Assembly (NCBI GenBank): GCA_002633025.1
Contig: NMRB01000243.1
Span: forward strand, 197,522-261,521
DNA from: Notospermus geniculatus
Lineage: Eukaryota > Nemertea > Pilidiophora > Heteronemertea > Lineidae
Direction of reading: 5' to 3'
Length of the DNA: 64,000 nucleotides
Numbering within the stretch: position 1 is the first letter of the stretch; the number at the start of each line of letters is the position of its first letter. Made by a program: the position numbers and the translations under genes. Under the pieces are notes generated by a model that worked only from the letters and a program-made list of their open reading frames with translations, made no database searches and was not told where the DNA came from. Positions 33,405 through 46,439 of the stretch are shown one piece after another.

Positions 33405-36400
33405 ATCGCACAGTGTGGGAAAAGGCAAGTTTGTTATCAGAAGCAGACCTTTCCCCTCCATACACATGAAATCGTCGCATGCTTGACGAGGACGAAAAAT
33501 GTCGCCACGTTCGGATTACAAGAAGGTTATCTGCCAACGATAACGAAGATGGTGAAACTTATGACCATCGTACGAACTTGGTCAGTTACAATCGCGTGGC
33601 TATTTCAGGATGTTGCCATTGGTCAAACTGTCGTCACGTGGTTACTCTGAGTGTAAAAAAAAATCCTCACCGGCCACTCTGAAGCTATTACATTTCCTGC
33701 ATTAACTCGCACTAGCACACCTGTAACGGGTTGATTTTTTTCTTTCTTTTTTTCTTACCCATACTATCGCCTTACCTCTGGCCATCTCGGATCCAGGGAA
33801 TGAAGGACTGCTGCTGCAAGCCGTAGATAAAGTCCGAGCAATAAGATCCATGGATACATGATGTCTATTATCCTGTCCTATGTATATTATCCTATTCTGT
33901 ATTGTCCTATCTTTAATTCACAATTTTTTTCCTCAGTTTTCGTCCTTTTCCTAAAATTTTCACATTATACAAGGAACGGTCTATAATGTGTTATACATTG
34001 GACCAAATATCAATAAGTTGTTGAAAACATTTCACTCCAAAATCATCGATGTCATACACAGGGAATAAAGGCTTTCCTTAACCGGTACCAACTCTCCTTA
34101 ATTCAAATTCCAATCCTGCTGTTAGTAGGACCTTTGCCGCCTCACCAGCTTAACTTACTCCAGGTCCACCCGTTGAGAGAGAACCTCTCTTGGGGACATT
34201 CCACATCCCTACCACAACCGGGTCCGCGAGAGGCGTCTCCTCGGTGTCCCTGACGACTGTGACACCCTCCAAGCGGCCACCACGAGAGTCGTTGAATACT
34301 CAACGGTAGTTGATCCCTATGTTCTGTTCGTGATTGCAACCGTCCCGCCTTTCACCAAGAACCATTCGAACATGTTTAATGCTTCTGATCGTCCTCCGAA
34401 GTAGCTACTCGATGTTTGCAGGGCACTTTACACACTTGGACTAACTATTTAACACTCGAGTCACAGACGGGTTGCAGACGGAACCAAGGAAAGAAGTGTT
34501 TTCCTGATTTCAGCAGGTAGAGGGTTGAGATTGTGCGTGTTATATGAGGACGTTACAAATTTATTGCACAGGTACAAAGGATAGAGAGACAATGTGTTGT
34601 ATTGGTAATATTGTTATGAAGGCATTCTTCCAAGTACTAAAGCCAATTGCAGGAGCACAGTAGCCACGTGCATAGGCGGTTACCGGTATATCCGTAAACA
34701 AAGAGGCTATGAAATAAAGAGGTTGTAATCGTTGTGATGAGATCGCGAGTCGTAGCCGAGAAAGACGTTGGGCGGCGCTGTCGTCGTAATGATGATTTGC
34801 AGTCGCAGCTGATCTACTACAAAATAAGAAGAGTTTGTAACTTTTAATCTACTGCAACTTTCGATCATCTTTACGACAAGAGCGCCGCCAAACCGATTTT
34901 TCAGCTATGACTCGATATCATGAGTTACAACGTTGTACATTGTATGTTGTTCAAAGCCAGTCGTTATTGGGCGGGTACCGGTTGCTCTGAATAATGACCT
35001 CCTTCTATATTTCAATTTCGTACATACATGTAGCAAGCAACAATGGGCCTACACATTACACTGCATATTTGAGGTAAAAAATAAAATACATGTAGGCCTA
35101 CACCATAACAGTCCTGCGAACGAGGTCGCCACTCTCCGCGTTCGAATGCTAAATTCATACCGTACGTGTGACAACCTGTGAAATTCGGCTACCGTTTCCT
35201 TTGAGGAATTTTGAATTATTTCGATCTATTTCCTCATATTTCTAGACAAATTTTCCGACACACCTTACAGACGTCTGGCTGTGTCCGCTACAGCGATGCA
35301 CAGCATTATTAGAAAGATGCCTAATTGCACCCACATGTCGCTAGAAGCCTGGATCACAGGATGTTCCTTGTGACACATCTTCAATATATGGGATCATAAG
35401 TGGCGTTTACTACCTACTCGACATGTTGCATTTGTCAAGAAAGGGACACCATTAGACTCACCAGACAGCAGATTACGTCAATAGAACGCAATCCGCGGGA
35501 AACATTTGCACTTTCATATCAAGGAACGGTGGTAATTTAAAATATAGTCAGTTGGAGCTCTTATTTGCATTATTATCATACACCCGTGATGACGGCATCG
35601 AGCATGATGTTTCATAAAAATGTCAATACATGTATCTCGTCAATATCTCCTATATAAAGCTCAGTTCTTGGGTCCTATGTTAAAATCAGTAGCAAAAATT
35701 CAAAACACCGGAACTTCCGTCAGAAGAATTACCGGAAGTGGCGGCAACGTTTTTCTTGTAAAAGAAGCCAATCCCTAACCAAGATAAATTTCATACCAAA
35801 AATCCCACGGCGGGACTTCGTTTTCACCCAGTTTGCACCTGACTATCAGTGCTTCTAGGCATTTGTAGTAAACGTTTGGCTTTTCATCCCTTTGCACGAT
35901 CTCCTATCGAGGCAATAGATGGAAGCACACATTTCTTCAGCAGTGGCCGACTCAATAACTAGTGTACAGTGTGTCTTCTTCGTTGTTTAACATCGATATC
36001 ATTCAATGTTTGATTATAGCAGTTTTACCAATTTAAACCACAAAGTTCATACATGTCTATTGAGGGTCGAATTCCATACTTGTCAATTCGTCAAGGATCT
36101 GTATGGTGACCACAACATCAGAGAAAGTTGCAGTCCTATACAACAAAGAGAAATTTCTAACGGAATGTCATCAGGCTTCCTGGTATCTTTCAGCTTATCG
36201 TTGAAGACTAAGTCTATGGCTTCGCTGGTCATCAATCACAAGTCCATGGAGTCAAGATCCTGTGTGTTTGGGGTTTCCCGAGCGAGGTGCTATATATAGC
36301 CCGCGCCACGTCATATAGCAACCAAAATGGCGGCCCGTGCTTGTCTTTGTTGCGGAACGGACAGTAGCGCCGCGGGAGTGTAGCGGCAAAGGTGGGATTC

Positions 36401-36424
36401 AGGCTACAGTACGCCGTGCTGCCC
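33405..36424. repeat. Large direct duplication, copy 2
   Basis: Begins exactly after a single N (33404) and ends where similarity to copy 1 stops (GTGCTGCCC). See copy 1. The spacer 32645-33403 is unique and includes another YY1-like AAGATGGCGGCGG at 33315. Confidence 0.9.
36283..36390 (+). promoter_or_regulatory. Candidate promoter and first exon with YY1-type site (copy 2)
   Basis: Same TATATATAG, CACGTCATATAG and CCAAAATGGCGGC arrangement as at 32505. The short open frame differs only at synonymous or near-synonymous positions. Confidence 0.35.
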
Positions 36425-36654
36425 GGGTGTGCTTCTGTGCGCGGTGCAGGAACAGGACCCAACAGCATTTTCCTGAGATTTTGTCAGTTTGAGCACATTA
36501 ACATGATACACCTAGGCCAGTTCCACTTCTCTGGCTGCATTTCTGTCAAAAGAGCGTCAGTGAAAGGGCAGCGATGGGGAAGCCTTGTGGGTGAAGCGGA
36601 ATCTGCTGATATATCTTTAGTCTATATCTCGTCGCAAAGATGCATGATATAATA

Positions 36655-36742
36655 GGAAGGGTCGTCTCCGAATTTCATGACAAATTTTCGACCCCAACCG
36701 AGGTCTTCCTCAGGCACTTTCTAATTCGGAGACGACCCTTCG
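36655..36742. repeat. Foldback repeat
   Basis: AAGGGTCGTCTCCGAATTTC against AATTCGGAGACGACCCTTC. The loop holds TTTTCGACCCCAACCGAGGT, which recurs near 39477 as TTTTCGACCCCAACCAGGGT. Flanked by direct copies of TCGTCGCAAAGAT (36639 and 36798). Confidence 0.65.
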
Positions 36743-37254
36743 TATTACCGGTATATCATTTTTTGTGTCGTTCTTTGTGCTTTTTATTGGATATATCGTC
36801 GCAAAGATACAGCCCGCAGCGTATGATCCCCACTGCCTCGACAAATACAATTTGGTCGGGTGTGCATCCACATCATCCATCAAATCGTCCACCCAATGAT
36901 CAAGACTGTCAGTCTACTTCCGTGACTGATGACTCCATAAGCAGGGACAAACATACATTGTTGTATTAGCTTGGGAAATCCATTAGCTTTGAGTGATGAG
37001 TTCATCTTTGCAGGATTAATTGATAGGCGACTCCTGTCTGTATCATATAGCGTCAGGATCATCGTGTGAAGGATGCGACGTCTCTTCGCCCATCGCTAAA
37101 TTTGCTGAAGTGACAGCTTGCAAAAATACAGTATGGCGTCATATCCGAAATAGGACCCGACATAATGTCTGGAAAGTCTAATCTGTAATTGAACACAAGG
37201 CCTGAGCGTTCCTTATCGCCGATTTTTCTGGGCACTGCAATGCAATTGCAAGGT

Positions 37255-37372
37255 GACTTCCCATTTTGCCAAATCCCATTTCGCCAAATCCCATTTGGCC
37301 AAATTCCCATTTGGCCAAATTCCCATTTTGCCAAATTCCCAAATCGCCAAATTCCCAATTTGCCAATTGCAA
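37255..37372. repeat. Minisatellite of 16-17-bp units
   Basis: Six to seven units of the type CCAAATTCCCATTTGG, each nearly self-complementary. Translated shadows on both strands (NGIWQNG-like) are a by-product. Confidence 0.85.
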
Positions 37373-38327
37373 GCCAAGTTGACCTGCATGAGGAAAATGA
37401 CGTCAGACTCTAAAAATACCGATATGTGATTAGCGAACGACAGAGCACCTGCTGAAGAACGCGATAGACAAAATGGGATAGGATATCGATGATGTACTCT
37501 GAACACCGTAAAAGAAATGCATTCCTATTTTAGGCAAGTGCATTTTGTCACCTGCCCTTATCTCGGTAGGGAACTGACATGATACACTGTACAGATTTAT
37601 AGGCTACATCAGAAACATATGTCCACGCAGAGGTAAATACTCTAGATTCGTTCTTCTAAGGTTACTTCAGATTCATGCTGTAGGTTTAGGCCTACCCACA
37701 ATATACACCATACAAAGAATTTATTGATTCTATTCATCATAACTGACCAATAAGTGAATCTTGCGTTACTTGCACTGGGCCGCGAAGACTGCTTTGTTGG
37801 GAGGCACTTTTAAAAGAGTGTTCAGTGAAGTAACCTTAGAAGAACGGATCTAGAGTATGACACACACTACGTCTGAAATCCATCATTGGAAAGCTCCAGA
37901 TGAGCATCTTTTGGTCAAGTAGTTGTTGAATCGTCCGTGAAGAGTTAAAGATGACATACACCACACCGCATCTAAGATCGATATCCTCATCGATCCTTCC
38001 TTCGCTCACTATTCACTTAATCTCTGTTTTCGGCTTCTACTTGTCAACTATGACATTCAATCTGATTTCGTTTTATGGATTAGTTTTAAAGTATCTCAGG
38101 CGCTTGAATATTTGAGGGATAACGTTTAATAGCATTGCGAAAGTCGAAAGTACATGTTGGAAAAGATAATTAAGAGAAAATAGAACTGATCGATAAATCT
38201 CTCTGACGTTCATTTCCAGTTCAAACGCAGCGGCGGGGGGGGAGGGGGGCTTTCAGTCCCAGTCAGCTCAGATAAGCTGCATATTGCTCAGAGATATTTT
38301 CGAATCTTTTGTCATCATTCACGTCAA

Positions 38328-38480
38328 TAGGGCGTTTAAGAAATCAAACGATAGACGTTAACTTTACCACAACGTTATTTTTTGTACCGAAAATGCAATA
38401 TATATTCTAGTGAATTTGCAGTATGAAAAGTAGCTTTGTCGTGAAGTTAACGTTTATCGTTTGATTTCTTAAACTCCCTA
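38328..38480. mobile_element. MITE, GGGCGTTTAAGAAATCAAAC ends
   Basis: GGGCGTTTAAGAAATCAAAC against GTTTGATTTCTTAAACTCCC. The interior (TTTTTTGTACCGAAAATGCA) is close to that of 10659-10815, so they are two copies of one family. Confidence 0.75.
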
Positions 38481-39718
38481 ATGTTTACTTTCAAACGTCA
38501 GTAAATCTGATTCTTACAAAATGTCGTGCAAACAAATAACTTTTTGCTCTGGAAATGAATTGATAAAATGTATCAAAATAAAATGATTGTGTAGCCAAAA
38601 GCATTAAAACTTGAGGGTGCACTTGACATACATGTGTACAACTCTAAATCGGTGTAAAAACAGCGGCGTAGGCGGGGGACACCGGTGGGTTGGAAAGAAT
38701 CCCCGCTGGGAAAATTCTTTGAAATTGGGGTTCAGTGGCACCATGAGTTCAAAGAGGAGGTGGACTGCATAAGGCTTGAACATCTCCACAAACATAATCC
38801 CTAGAAAGTTATTGTTCTTGATAATTATGCAATGAACACTGATGGAGTGAATGAAAGCAAGTGCTGTTCATGTATGTCACGTCAGTGATCATGACCATCT
38901 TGCTCTTTTACTGCTGAAGGAATGGATTCGAGGGCCCTCCACAAAACTAAAGTAAAAATATTTGACCAGTCTTTGTTCATACACCCACTAACGAACTGAA
39001 TCTTATGCTTCATTTTTTCGTGTCATCGATTTGTCCCTGTAAGCAAATGCCATTAATCTCATAAAAATGCTATTCCTCCCTTTCACATTCTTTTTTATTG
39101 GCCAAACGACGACAATATCGGATGGATATATGAACCTAGACTTCTACCAAGAAGGAAATATCTCGGGAAAGGTTAGACCTTTCTTTGGTGCCATCCATAA
39201 AAGAAAAATCGGTTATTTCCAGTCCACTAAACATAATAACGGTTTCCGAAGCCAGCTTTCATTACATATACAGGCGACGCCTGTCGAGGAATTTATATTG
39301 AACGTTATATACTGCATACATCGCTCTGGGCTGGTTGTTCCTCATTATTTGCATTCTCATCAGCTAATAGCTTTGTAATTAACAACCCATTGAAGACCTA
39401 TAGCTAATATCGTAACCCTTTTACGTGTACTCCCAAAATGATAATAAGCAAGAAGTCAATCTCCAGAATTCACAAATTTTCGACCCCAACCAGGGTCTTT
39501 TTCAAGTGGAACTTTACAATCTGAAACTCTAGGAAAGACTCTTTACATGTACTCCCAGTGGCAATTTCAGGGACTTTATCTGTTTCACAAACAAAGAATT
39601 TCCATTTTCATACATGGTACATGTATAGCACTAGGTCTAATCGTTAATCCGGTGGTTATATCAGACGTAGGCCTACTCGCTCCCACGCCACCCACAAAAT
39701 TCACGTACAATGAGTAAA

Positions 39719-39973
39719 GCCCGCAGCACACGAGGCAACCTTGCTCCTGCTAGCAATTTAGTGGAAAGCAACAAGCAAGAATGCGGTGAAGTGCAACGGT
39801 GTCTTGCTTTCCGAGCAATAAAAAAGCGAGCAAGAAAAATTAAACATGTTTATCGGAGCAATAAGTTGCTTGCACGAAAAAACGAGCTCCTGAAAACATC
39901 CGCACACGGGGCAATTTTTCTTGCTTCACACAAATTGCTACCAACAGAAAGGAAGTTGCCTCGTGAGCAAGCA
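39719..39973. mobile_element. Probable MITE, CACACGAGGCAAC ends
   Basis: CACACGAGGCAACCTTGCTC at the left and GAAGTTGCCTCGTGAGC at the right form inverted ends; GCAAGAAAAAT-like subrepeats appear inside in both directions. The open frame 39710-39979 is a by-product of this repeat. Confidence 0.5.
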
Positions 39974-41966
39974 CTCTGAATACGCCAGAGTGCTTGTATG
40001 CAGATGGTTCGCCGTTCACCAAGCATTCGATGAAGCTGACGACGAAGCAATGCTCGGCGGGACATAGTAGTGTTCCCGTGGACATGGGCGACACTCGGCT
40101 GACGGCGTCCAGCGTGGTCGAAGAATGTCGACATGATCTGTAATTCTATAATACGATAATACTGCACCGGTATAAAATTAACTCTCCCGCCTGCTCCATC
40201 CCTGCGAGCACTGCCGGAGGGTGTTTTGCATCACACACCCAGTCAACCTCGCCGTCTTTGTGATCCTATTGGTGATATCGATTCGAATATATTCAGTTAC
40301 CGTTCAAAGCATGCTCGGTGTTCAGAGACGGGAGCTGTGTAGAATGCGTGGATACCAGGCCACGATAAGGAACAAAAGCTCAGTGTGATTAAGATTTCCA
40401 TCCACGGATATAATCGAGATTCGGCAGGAGACAAACGTTCCCCTGACGTACAAGTACATGTACATGTCAAGCAGCCCTTTCGACAGAAGCATTCTGACCT
40501 AATCAGTTATCGCTGAACTGTGCGACCACCGAGCTCTTATGATTGTTGCGCTCGGAGCCATTTCACAGGATAAATTGCTCTACTTCGGATACTTCAAGGA
40601 TCAGATCAATTCATTTACGGCTTAACTAACGTAGAAGACAGATCGTAAATTACTTCTTTATGTATTCGAGATCAGTGAATATCGCTGTATTCCCATATCA
40701 GGAGGATTAGTGCTTTCAGGACCACATAATTTTCAATTTTACCCCAACCTTTCTCAGCAAATGAATGATCGTCATCGGCCATTTACACGCCTGTGGTTCT
40801 TGATTCACTGCTTTCCTGTGGTTCACAATTCAGCGAACGTGTCCCTGCAACATCGGCAGCTAATCTCCGTCTCATAGCTGGATAACATTACCAAGCTCAG
40901 AGGGATTAAATGACTGACTATTCTGTGAGACTGCAGGTAATCGTATCATGAGGCGAGGCCATTTTCACAAAGCGTCGGGTTAGTCTAAAGAAAGAACTTG
41001 GTATTTTCCTGATATTTTCATTTGACATTTGCCATAAAGGAATAACGTTAGATCCGATTACTCATTAATCCTTCACAACTACTGGTTTGGTGTCGATAAT
41101 AATGAAGCCAGGCCAGTCGTCGGGTTGTAAATGAGGCAAAGTAATTTTTGCAATGGTATTTTTCAGTATATCTCAACTTTCAGAATTGCGCGATGTGGAA
41201 CAGATATCAAATGACACAACGGAATATTGTTCATCGCGATTAATCCAGCAGAGGGGTTAAAATATCACCATCAGTTTACCCAAGATGAAGACGTAGAAGA
41301 AAATTTCATGCAAGCTGAGATGAATACAGGCAGTTTTTTCTGCTAATAGAACCTGATACGGATTAAAGACGCTGAGCATTTTGATTGGCTGGTACGAAAA
41401 CTGCGCCGGAGTGAATAACATGGATATCGACAATTAAATCGAGTATTTCAATTCATTAACGTAACAAGCAAGAGATCATTGAAAAGCTGTGTATCGGAAT
41501 TCTCATCGAATAAACAGTGAATTTTCATCTGTTGAGCGATCCCGAGTAATGACACTTAAGATTTCATTGGCTGTCTACACACTGCGTGGGGATGGACTAG
41601 GAAATCAATAAACTCTGCATGGTGTTCTCCAGCACACGACATCCATGTTACGGCATGTATTGTTTTCATTTGGGTCGGGCATGATCTTCACGACAAGAAC
41701 ACATCACTCTATTGATCGGTTTGAGGATGTTTAAAGGTTTTTCTCAGATATTCTTACTTTGTCCTTTGTCCTCAATATCGTCTTCTTCCTTCTTGAAATC
41801 ATAGACTGGATTATAAAGCAGGAAGTTCGCTGTGATCGTGACATACAAGCTTTTGGAATATTGTCAAATCTCTCGGATCAAACGTCACGTTTCCTTGTGA
41901 TTTTTCTTTGATTTCGAGGCGATTCGTGTTGCTTGCCGCTCATATTACAGTAAAAGAGAATTCACA

Positions 41967-43200
41967 ATGATGGATATCGAAACAGCGTTAGAGGGCAACG
42001 GCAACCGCCCTGACAGGATACCGTCTATCCCAACAATATACCTGAACACAACGGATAAGGCGGAGATATGTCTACACACTCCCGACAACGACAACGGATT
42101 TCCATTCAGGCGACCATATCATGTAAGTCTACCGGATCTGTCGGGCTCAAAAATCCCGCATATCATTACAACTAGCTCGACAAAAAGCCCGCTTACCGAA
42201 AATCCGAATTCTCCTAACTCCCCTAACAACAGGGAGGAAAAGATTGTGGGGGTCTATTGCTCGCCCAGATCGTCGAGAAGGGGCTTGGATAAGTTTTCCG
42301 AATCTGCGGACGCCATCGCGAACGCTGGAAAAAACGACAATGGGTTCTGTTGGCTGAACACGTTCGACCCATCACGTAGTGTCAAACGAAAACAAAGAAA
42401 TAGACATTCGAGTTCAAGCTCCAGTGAAAATACAGTGAAAAGTGCTAGTCATATATCGACGTGCGGATCTAGGAGCAGACTTGGACATTTCGACAGGTTA
42501 AGCTTGCCTGAAATGTCTTCTTTGAGTTCGGTTCACTTGCGGAGGGTCTACTCCGGCCCGATTGGACAAATGCCAGTAAAAAACGAGGACGATCTTTCGA
42601 TGCCCCCGAAGCGAGAGGTAAAATCGTGTTCAAATCTCTCTTCATATGATAAATACGCTACGAACTTCTTCGCGCAAGGATCGACCACGAATCTGTTAAG
42701 TCCACCGTCCGTGTTGCCGTCAATGTACGTGAACCACGGTTCTACGCCATCTTTGGATGATATCCCGACCAACAACACGGAGGGCAACGTTGACGTCAGT
42801 GACAGGAAGACGTTTGAACAGATGTACGAGGAGGCATACCGGCGTGTTCACCAGCATTGCCTGCGGGAGAGCAGACATGAGAAACAACAGCGGATACAAC
42901 AGTGGCTGAAGAACTTGAGTGACGGAACGTGTTCTGCCGGTCAGAGTCACGAGAGTAATGAAGGATAGTGATATTCTTACCTATTGATTGCAAAAACATG
43001 ACCAAACTGATTTCCTCAGGAGACAACTCCTTCTCGAGGAGGTGGACTTGGCATCTAAAGTGTATAATGGTCTCGAGGGTTTAGGTTTCACCGCGAAGGA
43101 GTCACTCACTATAAGTGGCGACTTCAGCGGGCAGGTTTTACCACTTGCGCCGAGGATGGGCCGACCAACCCACTTAAAAACGGTTCTCAATGAATTTTGA
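41967..43200 (+). CDS. Serine-rich protein of unknown function
   Basis: A long open exon starts at ATG 41967 and reads to a stop at 42966-42968 (333 residues). It has low-complexity Ser-Ser-Glu-Asn stretches (SSSSSSENT at about 149-157), proline/serine motifs (PNSPNSPNN), and a helical, basic C-terminal part, FEQMYEEAYRRVHQHC then HEKQQRIQQWLKN (about 282-317). A second frame, 43020-43200, follows a TTTCCTCAG acceptor and reads RQLLLEEVDLASKVYNG to PTHLKTVLNEF and stop. A donor at 42929 (AC/GTGTTC, weak) would join both in phase to 380 residues. No signal peptide or membrane segment. Composition suggests an intrinsically disordered intracellular protein. I do not recognise a family. Confidence 0.65.
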
Positions 43201-44795
43201 ATCGTGTGTTACAGGTCCAATATGGACAGTTTTCAAAAAAAATGTTCAACATTAAAATATTAATGAAATTCACAGTTTGGGCAATCGGTGTCGCCATGGC
43301 CATACGGTGTCGCCATGGCCACGCCATACGTGTACATATCCAAGAAATAACATGATAACAAAATAAACCCGAAATCATTTGATTTAGGACAGGGGTCATC
43401 TGCTGTGTTCGGCTTTTGGGGGGAACTGGCGGAAACCTGTTTTGATTGGTTGAGTGAGAACGGAACTTAAGGTCGCGGTTATCGTGTCAGCTACCGGTTT
43501 ATGAAAATGCCGTGCTTCTACAATTAACCAGAAATGCTCTGATAAAATTTCAGCAGGTACCAGGATGTGTAAGATGTTGATTCAGGATGTCATAGCCATG
43601 AACATGTCGACGTGAACGCATGTTCGTTTTCCAAGTCGTGGGTGAAAATGCTAATTGTTACAATTATAGGCCTACAATTTATAGTCCAGTAGCCTACTTC
43701 TGTGAAAACGATATACCTTGTATTTAAGCATTATATTGCCTGTTTCCTTTTTATCTGAGATGTTAGAATGTTATTAGGGAATATCATACGAATTACATTT
43801 TTTATCCTCGTCGAAAATGTTTTCATGTGAACGTCTTTTCAAATCGCACCTCGTCCAATGGCACAAGGGGTTTCGAACGGCCGTGTCGCAGACGTTTGAA
43901 ACAACACACACATTGCACCATTCACGTTATATGGAGTTTCTTTTCTATGGAGAATTTTCTTTGAAAATCTTTTTTTCGTTTTAATGATATATCTCAAAGT
44001 ATCAAAATGATACAATGTACATGTACATGTATATAATGATGTGTTGATGCCCACAGAAGAGAAAACTGGCTGTTATGCCTACTTGTAGCCGTGCTGTATT
44101 TAGAAATAGGAACAAATATCAGTAAAAAATCTTCTGGGTCCATTAAAAATCACGTTCGTTGCTTATCAGCCGAGGTGCAGGTTCGATCTTCAAAATGCTA
44201 TACAAATTCCCGTCACGTTGCGATCAGCTCGTTAATAAAGTCGTAATATTATGCGTCCAAATAAATGGCTTCCCGGAGGATGGACGAGGACAGGATGACT
44301 TGATGCCGACCACGACCGTCCATCATACTAATTATATTTACCCGCACCAATTACATGCGGTTATTCATTAAGATAGTGGAAGAGCCATGTCGAACTCTGG
44401 CCCATTCACTCAGAAATTACTCAAGCAAATACCACGACAGGTTCGTTCTTGATGAAAATTTCTGAACGGTTTGCAAAATGTTTGTTCTTTTTTGTCTCCC
44501 CTTCACTGCCGGCCTTTCATAGGGTTAGGCCTACATGATTTTGACGTGAGCAAGATGTGAACCGACAAAATCTGTAATCCACAAGTGCATTTTTAAGAGG
44601 AAATTCATTACTTCTATTTACTTTTACATGTAGTTTTCTTTAATCATTTTTCTTTCATTTATTTTTCTTTCAAATTATTCTGTTCGGTGATGACCAAAGA
44701 ACCCTGAGACCACAGGCTGTCGCCTTGAAAGTTGATATGGGTGTTCATATATACATGTACTCACTGCAGACCTACAACATCGTTGAAATATCGGT
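43201..44795. other. Downstream region, no gene seen
   Basis: Probably starts with the 3' UTR of the preceding gene (AT-rich). A tandem GTCGCCATGGCCATACG duplication is at 43290-43330. No family recognised. Confidence 0.5.
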
Positions 44796-45112
44796 NNNNN
44801 NNNNNNNNNNNNNNNNNNNNNNNNNNNNNNNNNNNNNNNNNNNNNNNNNNNNNNNNNNNNNNNNNNNNNNNNNNNNNNNNNNNNNNNNNNNNNNNNNNNN
44901 NNNNNNNNNNNNNNNNNNNNNNNNNNNNNNNNNNNNNNNNNNNNNNNNNNNNNNNNNNNNNNNNNNNNNNNNNNNNNNNNNNNNNNNNNNNNNNNNNNNN
45001 NNNNNNNNNNNNNNNNNNNNNNNNNNNNNNNNNNNNNNNNNNNNNNNNNNNNNNNNNNNNNNNNNNNNNNNNNNNNNNNNNNNNNNNNNNNNNNNNNNNN
45101 NNNNNNNNNNNN
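44796..45112. other. Assembly gap (317 N)
   Basis: Run of N ending directly at a tandem repeat, so the missing sequence is probably more of that repeat. Confidence 0.98.
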
Positions 45113-45470
45113 GGCGTAACCCGAAAATCATCAAATGTGCTATAACTCAGGAATGACGTGACCCAGAGCAATCAAACTTGATATTTACCTCCTTCTAGAT
45201 GACCTTTACAAGCACGTCAAATTTCGGCCTGATTAAACTTCTAATATGGCCGCCAGCTGGCGTAACCCGAAAATCATCAAATGTGCTATAACTCTGGAAC
45301 GACTTGACCCAGAGGACTCAAATGTGCTATGTGGCTCCCTCTAGATGACCTTTATGTGGAATGTGAAGTTTTGGCCCAATTGGACATCCAATATGGCCGC
45401 CAAATGGCATAAACTGAAAATCATTGAAGTCCTACAACTTGGGAATGACTTAACCAGATTGCTCATATAA
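45113..45470. repeat. About 147-bp tandem repeat, 2.5 units visible
   Basis: Units begin GGCGTAACCCGAAAATCATC at 45113 and 45259, and GGCATAAACTGAAAATCATT at 45406. Each contains CTAGATGACCTTTA and AATATGGCCGCCA. Divergence rises away from the gap. Confidence 0.85.
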
Positions 45471-45486
45471 CTGATATATACGAGGG

Positions 45487-45770
45487 GCCTGATAGCCTAG
45501 TGGTTATCACGTCTGCTTAGCAAGCGGCAGGTCCCGGGTTCGAATCCAGCCCGGGCCATATGGGATTTAATTCCCCGCTCTTCACGTCCGTCGCATGGGA
45601 CAGTAAGCCGTGGTGCCTTGTACCTTGTGTCTTTGCAAGGGCAAGTAAAATACCCCATCCAAGTGAGGAACATGAGTAGCTTGTGATGGCCTCCTCCGTA
45701 CTTACCAGGGCCAATAATGCTATAGCGTCGGCCCTGACGGAAAAATGAAATACAAATACTGATATACCTC
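45487..45770 (+). mobile_element. tRNA-derived SINE
   Basis: The head GGGCCTGATAGCCTAGTGG (A box) and GGGTTCGAATCC (B box, 45537-45548) has a 7-base anticodon-type loop TTAGCAA (AGC, alanine-like), but the T stem does not pair, so it is not a functional tRNA. The tRNA-unrelated body contains ACAGTAAGCCGTGGTGCCTT and TACCAGGGCCAATAATGCTA. Confidence 0.75.
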
Positions 45771-46439
45771 TCTCTGTCATTACACTATTATGTCCAAACG
45801 GGTGAGCACATGGTCCATGGACCATTTCATCTACTCAATTCGTCCTCAAGCGACGCATAAATTCCCTGAATCGTGTTTTGTATGAGGTACTCAAATTCCA
45901 CTGACTATTCGTTGCCTCCACTCTAAACAAACTACATGTACTCGTTTTCAAACATACCAGCAATATCTTTTTATTTCAACAGCATTACAATTACGACTTA
46001 TCCAAACCCGCCCTATATTACGTCGCTTGTACTAAACGAATTGATATAAATAATGCCAAGCCTTGATTCCACATGGCCTCACTTTGCAATTTCATCATCA
46101 TAAACTTGCACTATTCCTTCGTCAGCTCCATGGCTACCCGATGTTTCGTCTGAAGAGACACGGATGATTAGCGAGCATTTCTTTGCATGAATGGTAAATA
46201 TCGACCAACTGCCCACAGGCGCCTCTCTCTCTCTTACAATATTCATGGTGATCACAGTTCTGTGAATGGTTTTAATTAAGGGTTCTCATGTTGGTCGATA
46301 TTATGTTACATCTTACCGCAACTGTAGGTGGTTATTTGCTGAAACTGGCAATGAGCAATAGGAAGAGCTAGGTGGGTGAACTGCTTCAGATAAATCTTTG
46401 AGTTAAAATATATTGGATATATATTGGATCTTTTCATCA

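Larger units (their letters stand above)
37373..41966. other. Intergenic, upstream of the serine-rich gene
   Basis: Contains two repeats listed separately (38328, 39719). The AT-rich 40600-41966 may hold the 5' UTR or promoter of the gene starting at 41967; an acceptor-like ATTACAG lies at 41944-41950. Open frames at 39067-39378 and 39710-39979 are not convincing. Confidence 0.5.

Noticed and set aside
39067-39378. 103-codon plus frame with a hydrophobic start
   Set aside because: Looks like a signal peptide at first, but the rest has no family features and no splice partner was found.
39710-39979. 89-codon basic frame
   Set aside because: It lies within inverted-repeat element 39719-39973 and translates its subrepeats.
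45487-45560. Functional tRNA-Ala gene
   Set aside because: Anticodon loop fits AGC, but the T stem has mismatches and a SINE body follows; a partial second copy is nearby.
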